NCBI RefSeq assembly: GCF_013340305.1
Contig: NZ_BLVP01000005.1
Coordinates: 99,667 to 163,666, forward strand
Origin: Desulfovibrio psychrotolerans
Lineage (GTDB): Bacteria; Desulfobacterota; Desulfovibrionia; Desulfovibrionales; Desulfovibrionaceae
Length of the DNA: 64,000 nucleotides
Direction of reading: 5' to 3'
In this document: piece by piece, positions 25,287 through 34,676 of the stretch
Position numbering within the stretch: position 1 is the first letter of the stretch
Layout of the letters: every line of letters begins with the position of its first letter
Notes under the pieces: model-generated
Told to the model about the DNA's origin: nothing
Database searches by the model: none
What the model saw: only the letters and a program-made list of their open reading frames with translations
Made by a program: the position numbers and the translations under genes

Positions 25287-25503
25287 GCTGGACTCCGCTC
25301 CGCGCAATGCCTATAGTCCCGGAGAAATTTGCCCTGCGGCCCGGGCTGCGCCCGGCCCGTGTCCGGTCTGCATCGGGCCCGTGTCCGAACCGTGTCCGGC
25401 CTTGGTCTGATCTGAGCCGGACCTGCGTAGAGCCGGCCCGTTCCCACAACCTGCACAGACACATGCCGGGTACGCACCCGGTATCCATATTCGGAGGCTG
25501 CAC

Positions 25504-27015
25504 ATGGACATCCGTTTTCAGAAAGGCCCCGCGTCCGACTGGCGCGCCAACACCGCTATTGTCTTCGGCTTCAAAAACGAGCCGCTGCTGGAACGCATCC
25601 CCGCACTGACAGATGCCGCACCGTGGATAACCATCACCCCCGCGCACCTCGACTTCAGGGGCGACAAGAATCAGGTGGTGGTCATGTACGGCCATCCGGA
25701 TATCCCCCTGCCCCGCTGCATCGCCGTGGGTCTGGGCGACCGCTCCAAGTTCACGCTGGAAACCCTGCGCGGTGCCGTGGCAACCGCCATGCAGAAATGC
25801 CGTGAACTGAAGGTGGAAACCTGCGCCATCCCGCTGGAAACCTTCAGCGACATGGATGCGGAAGACACCGTGCTTGTCGAAGAAGCGGTGCTCTCCATGC
25901 TGCTTTCGCTCTACACCTACGATGCGCTCAAGACCACGCAGGAAGAACCGGCCTTTTCCCCGCGCTGGGCAGCCCTGCTCTCCACGGCAGAGGTCTTCCC
26001 GGACGACATTCACGCTGCCGCACGGCGCGGCGAAGCCGCCGCCAAAGGCGTGACCGCCGCCCGCACCCTTGTCAACGGTCCCGCAAACATCGTCACCCCC
26101 GCCCACCTTGCGGACAAGGCGCGGGCACTGGGCCGCACCTACGGATTTTCCGTGCGCGTGCTCGAAGCCCCCGAACTTGCCGCCATGGGCATGGGAGCCT
26201 TCGAGTCCGTGTTCAAGGGAGCCGAGGAGCAGGCAAAAATGCTGGTGCTGGAACACGCCCTCAAGGGCACGGAAAACGATGCCCCCATCGTGTTCGTGGG
26301 CAAGGGTGTCACCTTCGATACCGGCGGCATCTCCATCAAGCCCAGCGCGTCCATGCACGAAATGAAAAGCGACATGGCAGGCGCGGCAGCGGTTCTGGGC
26401 CTGTTCGAGGCTCTGGGCAATTCAGACATTCCCCGCCGCGTGGTGGGCATAGCACCCTGCACGGAAAACATGCCCGACGGTCGCGCCACCCGCCCCGGCG
26501 ATGTGGTAAAAACCCTTTCCGGCAAGACCGTGGAAATCATCAATACCGATGCGGAAGGCCGCCTCATTCTCTGCGATGCCCTTACATGGGCGCAGCAGGA
26601 ATACACCCCCGCCGCCATCATAGACCTTGCCACCCTCACCGGAGCCTGCGTTGTGGCGCTGGGAACGGATGTCGCCGCCGTGTTTGCCACGGATGACGCC
26701 CTTTCCCGGCAGGTCACGGAAACGGGGGAACGCGTGGGCGACCGCTTCTGGCCCCTGCCCCTGTGGGATCTCTATTTCGAACCGCTCAAGTCCGAAGTGG
26801 CGGACATGATGAACGTGGGCGGGCGCGAAGGCGGAGCCATCAATGCCGCCCTGTTCCTCAAACAGTTCATAGGCGAAGGCGTGCGCTGGGCACATCTGGA
26901 TATTGCAGGCCCTGCCTACAAATCCAAAAAATCGCCCCTGTCCGTCCCCGGCGGCACAGGCTTCGGCGTCCGCACCATGCTGGAAATTGTGCGCAACGGC
27001 ATAACCGGGGCATAG
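25504..27015 (+). CDS. pepA: Leucyl aminopeptidase (M17 family)
   Basis: PepA is a hexameric di-metal aminopeptidase that releases N-terminal residues from peptides in the cytoplasm; in some bacteria it also binds DNA. The 503-residue protein contains the M17 metal-binding and catalytic signatures VGKGVTFDTGGISIKPSASM, MKSDMAGAAAVLG and NTDAEGRLILCDAL, in the C-terminal domain after an N-terminal alpha/beta domain of about 170 residues. GGAGG lies seven bases before the ATG. The gene stands alone and ends at a very strong terminator. Confidence 0.97.
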   Translation: MDIRFQKGPASDWRANTAIVFGFKNEPLLERIPALTDAAPWITITPAHLDFRGDKNQVVVMYGHPDIPLPRCIAVGLGDRSKFTLETLRGAVATAMQKCRELKVETCAIPLETFSDMDAEDTVLVEEAVLSMLLSLYTYDALKTTQEEPAFSPRWAALLSTAEVFPDDIHAAARRGEAAAKGVTAARTLVNGPANIVTPAHLADKARALGRTYGFSVRVLEAPELAAMGMGAFESVFKGAEEQAKMLVLEHALKGTENDAPIVFVGKGVTFDTGGISIKPSASMHEMKSDMAGAAAVLGLFEALGNSDIPRRVVGIAPCTENMPDGRATRPGDVVKTLSGKTVEIINTDAEGRLILCDALTWAQQEYTPAAIIDLATLTGACVVALGTDVAAVFATDDALSRQVTETGERVGDRFWPLPLWDLYFEPLKSEVADMMNVGGREGGAINAALFLKQFIGEGVRWAHLDIAGPAYKSKKSPLSVPGGTGFGVRTMLEIVRNGITGA

Positions 27016-27076
27016 CCAAGGCATAACCGGCGCGCACCCGGTGCGTAAAACGCCCACAGCCACCGACCAACAAAAT

Positions 27077-27109
27077 AGGCCGGAGTCGCGCGACTCCGGC
27101 CTTTCTTTT
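27077..27109 (+). terminator. Intrinsic terminator after pepA
   Basis: GGCCGGAGTCG (27078-27088) and CGACTCCGGCC (27091-27101) form a 24-bp perfect palindrome, followed by TTTCTTTTT. Confidence 0.92.
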
Positions 27110-27150
27110 TCTGCTCCGGCTCCGGTGCATCTGCGCCGGAAGGAAAAAAC

Positions 27151-27705
27151 CTAGCCTATGGGCAGCACCTTCCTGCCGTATACCTCGTTCAGCACGTCTG
27201 CCATGGCGAGATAAATGGCGGATGCCCCACAGATAATGCCTTCATACCCGGCAATGGTGCCTATCAGCTCGCTGCCCGTGAAATCACGCGCGGCCAGCAG
27301 GAAAAAGAGCACCGTCAGGGAAAGGAAGATGAACTTGAGCACAGTGTTGCTCTTCAGCGTGCCCAGGAACATGAACAGGGTGAAGATACCCCACATAACC
27401 AGATACCAGCCCATGTAGGCATGGGGGGTGGCTTCGGTCCAGCCCAGCTTGGGCATGACCAGCAGGCCCACCAGCGTGAGCCAGAAAAATCCGTAGGAGG
27501 TAAAGGCCGTCAGCCCGAAGGTGTTCCCCTTCTTAAACTCCATGATGCCGGCCACTATCTGGGCCATGCCGCCGTAAAAAATTCCCATGGCCAACACCAT
27601 GGCGCTGATGGGAAAAAATCCCGCATTGTGGATGTTCAGCAACACCGTGGTCATCCCGAACCCCATAAGGCCCAGCGGGGCGGGGTTTGCAAGCTTCTGT
27701 TCCAT
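27151..27705 (-). CDS. satP: GPR1/FUN34/YaaH (SatP) family acetate transporter
   Basis: SatP proteins are six-helix membrane channels or symporters for acetate and succinate. The 184-residue protein has the family signature [20 protein letters not shown] at its start, and [20 protein letters not shown] with six hydrophobic helices. Acetate is the end product of incomplete lactate oxidation in Desulfovibrio, so export or exchange of acetate fits the host. The start at 27705 has AGGAG close upstream; a longer frame reaching 27765 lacks this. Confidence 0.93.
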   Translation of the reverse strand: MEQKLANPAPLGLMGFGMTTVLLNIHNAGFFPISAMVLAMGIFYGGMAQIVAGIMEFKKGNTFGLTAFTSYGFFWLTLVGLLVMPKLGWTEATPHAYMGWYLVMWGIFTLFMFLGTLKSNTVLKFIFLSLTVLFFLLAARDFTGSELIGTIAGYEGIICGASAIYLAMADVLNEVYGRKVLPIG

Positions 27706-28345
27706 GTACTCCTCTCTGCTCCAGTGCTTTCTGTCCTGATGAATGTAAAACCCGCGCGTATGCAACGGGCAGTCCTGCCCAGACTACTGTTCGCTCAACC
27801 AGCTAGAGCATTCGCATGAAAAAGGCAAGACGGTTGCGAGTGCTCACGTCACCACATTCCTGCCTCTCCATGCCTACCCCAGCTTCGCTCTCATCTCGTC
27901 CACTTCTCGTCCACTTCTCGTCCATGTTTCGTCCACATCTCGCACGCCTCGTTACTCCCTTGCTATGGCCTGCCTTTCACCGCCTGCCCCGCTCGGCAGG
28001 GGCAAAGATCACCGGGCATATACGGGATACCCCACCTGCGCCCCTCCCCGCCGCCCCGGCGCGCAGCACATGCGCGGCGCAATGCATTATACCCCCACCC
28101 GCATAAAAAACCCGTCATGCCCTGTCGCTCCGGCCCGGAATATGGTATGGTTTGCCCACAACAGTTCAAGGCAACAAAACAAAGTGCCCCCGCAGGCACG
28201 CAATGAACACCCTAGCCCCGGAAACGGGTCCGCCGACACAAACACGGCCATTAATTTCTCCATGCAGAGCAAGGGATAATGCACTGTCATACAACATCTT
28301 TTTAAGCTGCCTTCAAAATGTCGCCGGGCAGAAGAAAACAGAGTA
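27706..28345. other. Long intergenic region upstream of speA and satP
   Basis: About 640 bp separate the divergent satP and the speA promoter. It holds an 11-bp tandem array (27895-27940). Frames here give no recognisable protein and I see no RNA gene. The part from 28110 on is less GC-rich than the genes around it. Confidence 0.5.
27895..27940. repeat. Four 11-bp tandem repeats
   Basis: CTCGTCCACTT is repeated at 27895 and 27906 exactly, then at 27917 and 27929 with changes. Confidence 0.75.
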
Positions 28346-28373
28346 TTGACAGCGCGCCCCCCCTGCCTCTAAA
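28346..28373 (+). promoter_or_regulatory. Sigma-70-type promoter candidate for the polyamine operon
   Basis: TTGACA (28346-28351) is followed after 16 bp by TCTAAA (28368-28373), which keeps four of six -10 positions. Transcription would start near 28380, leaving a 5' leader of about 120 nt before speA. Confidence 0.55.
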
Positions 28374-28501
28374 TGATCCCCCCGGCTTTGCGGAGTGGCA
28401 CTTTCGCCCACTGCACAACCGCGGCAGCGGATACGGTAGAATGCCCATGCGCGGCATTCCTGTGCGTTCACCTTAATTGGGGTTTGTATGAGGTCCGACA
28501 G

Positions 28502-30421
28502 TTGGCAAAGAAGAAAGCCCTCACGCAGTGGAGTGTCGAAGACTCCGCTGAACTGTACGGCATCCGTAACTGGGGTGCCGGATACTTCGACGTTACCTCG
28601 GAAGGGGATGTTGCCGTGCATCCCTTCGGGAGCGGCAGCAATATAGCCGTCAGCATCCCGGAACTCATCCGGGGTCTCAAGGAACGCGGGCTCACTCTGC
28701 CCGTTCTTCTCCGCATAGAAAACATCCTCGACTCGCAGATATCCACCCTGCACGAGTCCTTCCGCAAAGCCATAGCCGCTCTGGGCTTCAAGGGCCAATA
28801 CCGCGGAGTCTTTCCCATCAAAGTCAACCAGCAGCAACAGGTGCTGGAAGAAATCGCAAACTTCGGCTCGCGCTACCACCACGGCCTGGAAGTGGGCAGC
28901 AAGGCAGAGCTTATCGCCGCCGTCTCCCAGATGCGCGACTACGAGGCATGCCTGGTGTGCAACGGCTACAAGGACGAGGAATTCATAGACCTTGGCCTGC
29001 ACGCCATGCGCATGGGCTTCAACTGCATTTTCGTTCTGGAAATGCCGTGGGAGCTGGACAGCATCTTCGAACGCGCCCGCCTCATGGGCGTGGACCCCAG
29101 AATCGGCGTCCGCGTCAAACTGGCCGCAAAGGGCGGCGGGCACTGGGCGGAATCGGGCGGCGAACGCTCATCCTTCGGGCTGTCGCTCTCGCAGATCATG
29201 GACGTGGTGGATACCCTGCGTTCCATGGACAAGCTGCACTGCCTGAAACTTCTGCATTATCACCTCGGTTCGCAGATTCCCAACATCCGCGACATCCGGG
29301 GTGCCGTGCAGGAAGCCTCGCGCGTGTACGCCGAACTCGTGGCGGAAGGCGCAGCCATGGGCTACATAGACCTTGGCGGCGGCCTTGCCGTAGACTACGA
29401 CGGCTCGCACACCAACTTCATCTCCAGCCGCAACTACACGCTGGATGAATACTGCACCGACATAGTGGAAGCGGTCATGGCCACGCTGGACGCGCGCGGC
29501 ATGGCCCACCCGCACATCATTACGGAGTCGGGCCGCGCCACAGTGGCCTACTACTCCGCGCTGCTCTTCAACATTCTGGACGTCTCCACCGTGGAGGACG
29601 GACGCATTCCCGATGAAATGCCCGCCGACCTGCCCGAGCCGGTGAAGAACCTCTTCGAAGCGTACCGCAGCCTTTCCCTGCGCAACGTGCAGGAATGCTA
29701 CAACGACGCCCTGTATTACCGTGACGAAACCCGGCGCATGTTCCTGGACGGCCGCGTCACCCTGCGCCAGCGCACCCTTGGCGACAACCTCTTCTGGGGC
29801 ATCATCAAGGGCGTTGCCGCGCTCAAGGACCAGCTCAAGCACATCCCCAAGGATATGGAAGAAATCGATGTCGCCCTTGCGGACATCTACTACGCCAACT
29901 TCAGCGTCTTCCAGTCCCTGCCGGACGCGTGGGCCATTGACCAGCTGTTCCCCATCATGCCCGTGCACCGGCTCAACGAGGTGCCTTCGCGGCAGGCCAT
30001 CATCAGCGACATAACCTGCGATTCCGACGGCAAGATTGACCAGTTCATCGACCCGCAGGGCAAAAAGCGCGTGTTGGACCTGCACCCCATGAACAACGGC
30101 GACGAATACTACCTCGGCGCGTTTCTTGTGGGAGCCTATCAGGAAACGCTGGGCGACCTGCACAACCTGTTCGGCGATACAAACGTGGTGAGCGTGCGCG
30201 TCTACCCGGACGGCACCTATGAATTCGTGCGCGAAATTCAGGGCGACACCGTGGCGGAACTGCTGGAATACGTGGAGTACGAACCGCGCCGCATCATGGA
30301 AGACCTGCGCGCCCTTGCGGAACAGGCCGTGCGCGCCGGACGCATAACCCCTGCGGAACGGTTCAGCATCCTGCAAGCCTACGAACTGGGCCTGCGCGGA
30401 TACACTTATTTCGAAAGCTAA
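28502..30421 (+). CDS. speA: Biosynthetic arginine decarboxylase, TTG start
   Basis: SpeA decarboxylates arginine to agmatine with PLP. The 639-residue protein is the usual length and shows VEDSAELYGIRNWGAGYFDV at its start, the PLP-lysine region FPIKVNQQQQVLEEI, LLHYHLGSQIPNIRDI, YIDLGGGLAVDYDGS, and ITESGRATVAYYSALLF. No suitable ATG exists near the conserved start: the only upstream ATG (28373) would add about 43 residues of non-homologous sequence. TTG 28502, giving MAKKKALTQWSV, has TGAGG eight bases upstream and is the best choice. It opens the operon for agmatine-to-spermidine conversion with the next three genes. Confidence 0.93.
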   Translation: MAKKKALTQWSVEDSAELYGIRNWGAGYFDVTSEGDVAVHPFGSGSNIAVSIPELIRGLKERGLTLPVLLRIENILDSQISTLHESFRKAIAALGFKGQYRGVFPIKVNQQQQVLEEIANFGSRYHHGLEVGSKAELIAAVSQMRDYEACLVCNGYKDEEFIDLGLHAMRMGFNCIFVLEMPWELDSIFERARLMGVDPRIGVRVKLAAKGGGHWAESGGERSSFGLSLSQIMDVVDTLRSMDKLHCLKLLHYHLGSQIPNIRDIRGAVQEASRVYAELVAEGAAMGYIDLGGGLAVDYDGSHTNFISSRNYTLDEYCTDIVEAVMATLDARGMAHPHIITESGRATVAYYSALLFNILDVSTVEDGRIPDEMPADLPEPVKNLFEAYRSLSLRNVQECYNDALYYRDETRRMFLDGRVTLRQRTLGDNLFWGIIKGVAALKDQLKHIPKDMEEIDVALADIYYANFSVFQSLPDAWAIDQLFPIMPVHRLNEVPSRQAIISDITCDSDGKIDQFIDPQGKKRVLDLHPMNNGDEYYLGAFLVGAYQETLGDLHNLFGDTNVVSVRVYPDGTYEFVREIQGDTVAELLEYVEYEPRRIMEDLRALAEQAVRAGRITPAERFSILQAYELGLRGYTYFES

Positions 30422-30458
30422 GCGTCAGGGGCGAAATGCGCCCCGAAGGAGACAGCCA

Positions 30459-31658
30459 ATGGCCAAAGTACTGATCATCGGCGCAGGCGGCGTGGGCGGC
30501 GTATGCACTCACAAATGCGCGCAGGCGCCCGAAGTGTTCACCGACATCGTGCTCGCATCCCGCACCCTGTCCAAGTGCGATGCCATCGCCGCTTCCGTGA
30601 AGCGCAAAACCGGGCGCACCATCACCACCGCCAAGGTGGATGCGGACAACGTTCCCGAACTTGTGGCGCTCATACGTGCCCACAAGCCCGACATTGTGGT
30701 CAATCTGGCCCTGCCCTATCAGGACCTGACCATCATGGACGCCTGCCTTGAAACCGGCGTGCCCTATCTGGATACCGCCAACTACGAACCGCTGGATGAA
30801 GCCAAGTTCGAATACAAATGGCAGTGGGCCTATCAGAACCGCTTCAAAGACGCAGGACTCATGGCCCTGCTCGGCTCCGGGTTCGACCCCGGCGTGACCA
30901 ACGTGTTCTGCGCCTATGCCATGAAACACCTGTTCGACGAAATGCACGAACTGGACATCATAGACTGCAACGCGGGCGACCACGGCCACCCCTTTGCCAC
31001 CAACTTCAACCCGGAAATAAACATCCGGGAAGTTACGGCCCGCGGCCGTTACTGGGATCGCGGCGAATGGCTGGAAACCGACCCCTTAAGCTGGTCCATG
31101 ATGTACAACTTCCCGGAGGGCATAGGCCCCAAGAAGTGCTTCCTCATGTACCACGAGGAACTGGAATCCCTTGCCATCAACATCAAGGGACTCAGGCGCG
31201 CGCGGTTCTGGATGACCTTCTCCGACAACTACCTCAATCACCTGCGCGTGCTGGAAAACGTGGGTATGACCAGCATAGAGCCGGTGGACCATAACGGACA
31301 GCAGATCGTGCCCCTTCAGTTCCTCAAGAGCGTGCTGCCCGAACCCGCCTCGCTGGGCGGACGCACCAAGGGCCGCACCTGCATCGGCTGCAAGATGAAG
31401 GGCGTGAAGAACGGTGAGGTGAAGAACTACTTCATCTACAACATCTGCGACCACGAAGCCTGCTACGAGGAAGTGGAGTCGCAGGCCATTTCCTACACCA
31501 CCGGTGTGCCCGCCATGATAGGTGCCATGATGATGGTTACCGGCGCATGGAAGGGAGAGGGCGTGTTCAATATGGAACAGCTTGACCCCGACCCGTTCAT
31601 GGACAAGCTCAACATTCACGGCCTGCCGTGGGTGGTTGTGGATCTGGACAAGCAGTAA
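30459..31658 (+). CDS. Carboxy(nor)spermidine dehydrogenase (saccharopine dehydrogenase family)
   Basis: This enzyme condenses putrescine with aspartate semialdehyde and reduces the imine to carboxyspermidine with NADPH. The 399-residue protein belongs to the saccharopine-dehydrogenase fold, with the N-terminal nucleotide-binding motif LIIGAGGVGGVCTHKCAQ, VVNLALPYQDLTIMDACLE and GSGFDPGVTNVFCAYAMKHL. Placement between speA and a carboxynorspermidine decarboxylase argues against a lysine-pathway role. AAGGAG lies seven bases before the start; a small hairpin (GGGGCG/CGCCCC-like, about 30427-30444) precedes it. A strong terminator follows, so it may be the last gene of the speA transcript. Confidence 0.92.
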   Translation: MAKVLIIGAGGVGGVCTHKCAQAPEVFTDIVLASRTLSKCDAIAASVKRKTGRTITTAKVDADNVPELVALIRAHKPDIVVNLALPYQDLTIMDACLETGVPYLDTANYEPLDEAKFEYKWQWAYQNRFKDAGLMALLGSGFDPGVTNVFCAYAMKHLFDEMHELDIIDCNAGDHGHPFATNFNPEINIREVTARGRYWDRGEWLETDPLSWSMMYNFPEGIGPKKCFLMYHEELESLAINIKGLRRARFWMTFSDNYLNHLRVLENVGMTSIEPVDHNGQQIVPLQFLKSVLPEPASLGGRTKGRTCIGCKMKGVKNGEVKNYFIYNICDHEACYEEVESQAISYTTGVPAMIGAMMMVTGAWKGEGVFNMEQLDPDPFMDKLNIHGLPWVVVDLDKQ

Positions 31659-31667
31659 TCCCACATC

Positions 31668-31694
31668 GGGGGCCGGTCTCCGGCCCCCTTTTTT
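31668..31694 (+). terminator. Strong intrinsic terminator inside the polyamine gene cluster
   Basis: GGGGGCCGG (31668-31676) pairs perfectly with CCGGCCCCC (31680-31688) around TCT, followed by six T. It separates speA-dehydrogenase from nspC-speB. Confidence 0.93.
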
Positions 31695-31699
31695 ACTAT

Positions 31700-32045
31700 T
31701 TTCTGGAGATGAGGCGGTTTTGCCTGCGGCGCTTTTTTTCGTTTTTTTTCGCTCCGCGGGCCTAAGGGCCAACCGGCCCTTTGGAAACCCTTCTACGTAC
31801 AAACGCAGCATCCGCGTTTGGAAGGGATGACTGGGGATAACGCGAAGAACGGCCTTGTTACTCCCTTCCTTTCGAATCCAGTAAGACGAAAACTGCACCT
31901 GATAACAAAACTTCGTTGCTTACACGGGTGCAGGAACTCAAGCGAAGTGTATCGATTCGGCCCAAGCCGGGTACAGGGCAAAGCCCTGTCCGCCAAAGGC
32001 TGGCGATGCCTGCCACCCACAAAAACTCTTACTCCGCAAAACATC
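31700..32045 (+). other. Gap before nspC with a repeat-like element and a small inverted repeat
   Basis: About 350 bp without a gene. The part 31708-31795 (GAGGCGGTTTTGCCTGCGGC, T-runs, then GGCCCTTTGGAAACCC) has the look of a degraded dispersed element found after genes in some Desulfovibrio genomes; this is from memory and unverified. ACAGGGC (31973-31979) and GCCCTGT (31983-31989) form a perfect 7-bp inverted repeat about 57 bp before nspC and could be part of its own regulatory region. Confidence 0.35.
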
Positions 32046-33188
32046 ATGAAACTCCCCAATCTTGCTCAACTGCCCTCGCCCTGCTTCATCGTGGACGAGG
32101 CCCTGCTGGAACGGAACGTGCGCATACTTGATACCATTCAGCAGCGCACGGGCGCGAAGATACTGCTAGCCCTGAAGGGCTTTGCCACCTTCAGCACGTT
32201 TCGTGTACTGAACACGGTGCTGCGCGGCACCTGCGCCAGCTCCCCGCACGAGGCACGGCTGGGACGCGAGGAGTTTGGCGGCGAGGTACACGCCTTTGCG
32301 GCTGCCTATTCCGATGACGACATGCGCGAACTGGTCACGCTGGCAGACCACATCGTATTCAATTCCTTTGCGCAGCTTACGCGGTTCCGCCCCGTGGTGC
32401 AGGCATGCGGCAGGCAGATAGAGATTGGCCTGCGCGTCAACCCGCAGCATTCGGAAGGCGCGGTGCCCATATACGACCCCTGTGCTCCCGGCTCACGGCT
32501 GGGCATACGGCGCGAGCACTTCCTGCCCGAACAACTGCAGAGCGTCAGCGGCCTGCACTTCCATACCCTGTGCGAACAGAATGCCGATGCGCTGGACCGC
32601 ACTCTGGCAGCGGTGGAAGAACAGTTCGGGGAATTTCTGCACGGCATGCGCTGGCTGAACTTTGGCGGCGGGCACCATATCACCCGTGAAGATTACGACA
32701 TTGACCGCCTGTGCCGCTGCATAGAGCGCGCGCAGCAGCGGTACAACGTGCAGGTGTATCTGGAACCCGGCGAAGCCGTGGCACTGCAGGCGGGCTACCT
32801 TGTGGCCACGGTGCTGGACATAGTGCAGGCGGACATACCCGTGGCCATTCTGGATGCCTCTGCCGCCTGCCACATGCCGGACGTGCTGGAGATGCCCTAC
32901 AGGCCCTTTGTCATCGGCTCCGGCCAGCGCGACGAAAAGGCCCACAGCTACCGCTTTGCGGGCAAATCCTGCCTTGCGGGCGATGTCATCGGCGAGTATT
33001 CGTTCGATACGCCGCTACAGGCAGGCGACAAGGTTGTCTTCACCGACATGGCCATCTATTCCATGGTCAAGACAAACACCTTCAACGGATTGCAGCTTCC
33101 CGCCATTGCGCGCTATCATTCGGAAAAAGACGAACTGGAAGTGATCCGCCGCTTCGGGTATGAGGATTTTCGCAACAGGCTCTCGTGA
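32046..33188 (+). CDS. nspC: Carboxynorspermidine/carboxyspermidine decarboxylase
   Basis: NspC is a PLP-dependent decarboxylase of the alanine-racemase fold that turns carboxyspermidine into spermidine. The 380-residue protein has the N-terminal PSPCFIVDEALLERNVRIL, PLP-lysine in ILLALKGFATFSTF (about Lys42), GLRVNPQHSEGAVPIYDPCA, FHTLCEQNADALDRTLAAVE, FGGGHHITREDYD and YLEPGEAVALQAGYLVATV. No clear Shine-Dalgarno sequence precedes ATG 32046, but the conserved start begins directly there; the open upstream frame to 31818 is not conserved-looking. speB follows 10 bp downstream. Confidence 0.93.
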   Translation: MKLPNLAQLPSPCFIVDEALLERNVRILDTIQQRTGAKILLALKGFATFSTFRVLNTVLRGTCASSPHEARLGREEFGGEVHAFAAAYSDDDMRELVTLADHIVFNSFAQLTRFRPVVQACGRQIEIGLRVNPQHSEGAVPIYDPCAPGSRLGIRREHFLPEQLQSVSGLHFHTLCEQNADALDRTLAAVEEQFGEFLHGMRWLNFGGGHHITREDYDIDRLCRCIERAQQRYNVQVYLEPGEAVALQAGYLVATVLDIVQADIPVAILDASAACHMPDVLEMPYRPFVIGSGQRDEKAHSYRFAGKSCLAGDVIGEYSFDTPLQAGDKVVFTDMAIYSMVKTNTFNGLQLPAIARYHSEKDELEVIRRFGYEDFRNRLS

Positions 33189-33198
33189 GGAGAACACC

Positions 33199-34053
33199 AT
33201 GAACCGCTTTCTCGCCTCGGAACTCCCTGAAATAGCACCGGAAAAAAGTCTCTTCCACGTCATCCCGGCCCCCTACGAGGCCTCTGTCTCCTACGGCGGC
33301 GGCACTGCCAACGGACCGCAGGCCATCCTGAACGCCTCGGATCAACTTGAGGTATGGGACGGCATTTCCAACCCTTCGGAACTGGGCATCTGCACTCATC
33401 CGGCGGTGGATTGCTCCGGAACGGCGGAACAGGTGATGGAAAACATCGAAGCGGCTGTGGCAAATGCGGCACAGCATGGCATTCCCGTTCTGCTGGGGGG
33501 CGAACATTCGGTGACGCTGGGGGCGCTGCGTGCGCTGCAAAAAAAGCACGGTACCTTCGGCGTGGTGCAGTTCGACGCCCACGCGGATCTGCGCAATGCA
33601 TACGAGGGCAACCCTTACAGCCACGCCAGCGTCATGCGCCGCGCGCTGGATCTGGGCCTGCCGGTCTATTCCATAGGGGTGCGCGCCCTGTGTGCGGAAG
33701 AAGTGGCCGTGCGCAAGGAAAAAAAGCTGGCGTTTCTGGACGCGCGCGACCTTGCCCTGAACGGCATTCCCGCCGCCCTGCTCCCGGACGGCTTTCCGCA
33801 ACGCATCTACATAACGTTTGATGTGGACGGGCTGGACCCTTCGGTCATCCGGGCCACGGGCACACCCGTTCCCGGCGGCGTGCAATGGTGGCAGGCCATC
33901 CGCCTGCTGGAACGGATAGTGGCAGGGCATACCGTCATCGGCTGCGATGTGGTGGAACTTGCCCCCATGCCGGAAGACCACGCCTCGGACTTTGCCGCCG
34001 CACAGCTTGTGTACAACATGATGGGCGTCATCCAGCGGTTCGCAAAGCGGTAG
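33199..34053 (+). CDS. speB: Agmatinase
   Basis: SpeB hydrolyses agmatine to putrescine and urea with a di-manganese centre. The 284-residue ureohydrolase shows the three metal-binding blocks GGEHSVTLGALRAL, VVQFDAHADLRNAYEG and YITFDVDGLDPSVIRATGTP. The start follows TGAGGAGAAC and lies 10 bp after nspC. With speA it completes arginine to putrescine, and with the dehydrogenase and NspC putrescine to spermidine without S-adenosylmethionine decarboxylase. Confidence 0.95.
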   Translation: MNRFLASELPEIAPEKSLFHVIPAPYEASVSYGGGTANGPQAILNASDQLEVWDGISNPSELGICTHPAVDCSGTAEQVMENIEAAVANAAQHGIPVLLGGEHSVTLGALRALQKKHGTFGVVQFDAHADLRNAYEGNPYSHASVMRRALDLGLPVYSIGVRALCAEEVAVRKEKKLAFLDARDLALNGIPAALLPDGFPQRIYITFDVDGLDPSVIRATGTPVPGGVQWWQAIRLLERIVAGHTVIGCDVVELAPMPEDHASDFAAAQLVYNMMGVIQRFAKR

Positions 34054-34064
34054 AGACTTCGCGT

Positions 34065-34099
34065 AAAAAACGGGAGCGTCCATTGCCTGGCCGCTCCCG
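34065..34099 (-). terminator. Intrinsic terminator for the 34114-34374 gene
   Basis: CGGGAGCG (34071-34078) pairs with CGCTCCCG (34092-34099); the six A at 34065-34070 form the minus-strand U-run. It also lies just after speB. Confidence 0.8.
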
Positions 34100-34113
34100 C
34101 TCATGCAGCTCTG

Positions 34114-34374
34114 CTATTCCTCGTCCTCAAGCCGCGAAAGCCGGGCCGCGCCGTATGTCTTGCGCGCCTCCCACACCTTCATCCCTATCTTCCTGCCCAA
34201 ATCAAGCTGGCGTGCGCGCAGCAATGCCTCTGCCGCCTCCTTATCCCCCTGCTGCTTGAGCAGCGTGGCGGATTCCAGATCCCGCAGATATTTCTCGCAC
34301 TCGGCGATTAGGCCGGACAGGTCGAGCGCGCTCAACTCTTCCGGCACACGGACGGATTTGACCTTTCGGGACAT
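34114..34374 (-). CDS. Small hypothetical protein (86 aa)
   Basis: The protein starts MSRKVKSVRVPEELSALDLS and is charged and helical (LIAECEKYLRDLESATLLKQ, then Ala/Arg-rich helix). No known domain, signal peptide or cysteine motif is visible. GGAGG lies nine bases before ATG 34374; an ATG nine codons upstream (34401) is possible. It has its own terminator. A weak resemblance of the first 20 residues to ribbon-helix-helix-type starts is not enough to propose DNA binding. Confidence 0.65.
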   Translation of the reverse strand: MSRKVKSVRVPEELSALDLSGLIAECEKYLRDLESATLLKQQGDKEAAEALLRARQLDLGRKIGMKVWEARKTYGAARLSRLEDEE

Positions 34375-34530
34375 ATTCCATTCCTCCCATGACTGCTCCA
34401 TGAAATACAGAATGTAAACAAAAGGTCAACAGTCTGTATACAGAACGGGAGGGTAAACGCTCATTTTTCCGCGAGGAACACCCGGCAGACCGACAGGAGG
34501 ACACGCGGAAAAGAGAACGGAGGCGCATAT

Positions 34531-34600
34531 GCCGGATGGCAGATAATGGCGGATGATGGTGGACGATTGTGGAAGATTCCGGAAGATTGTGGACGATGGC
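34531..34600. repeat. Seven 10-bp tandem repeats
   Basis: Units GCCGGATGGC, AGATAATGGC, GGATGATGGT, GGACGATTGT, GGAAGATTCC, GGAAGATTGT and GGACGATGGC follow in exact 10-bp register. Confidence 0.8.
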
Positions 34601-34676
34601 GCGCCCCGTCCATTAGCCCGCCGCGCGGCGTCTGTTACAGCCGGACAGACGCATCTTCTGCCACACAGCATCCTTC

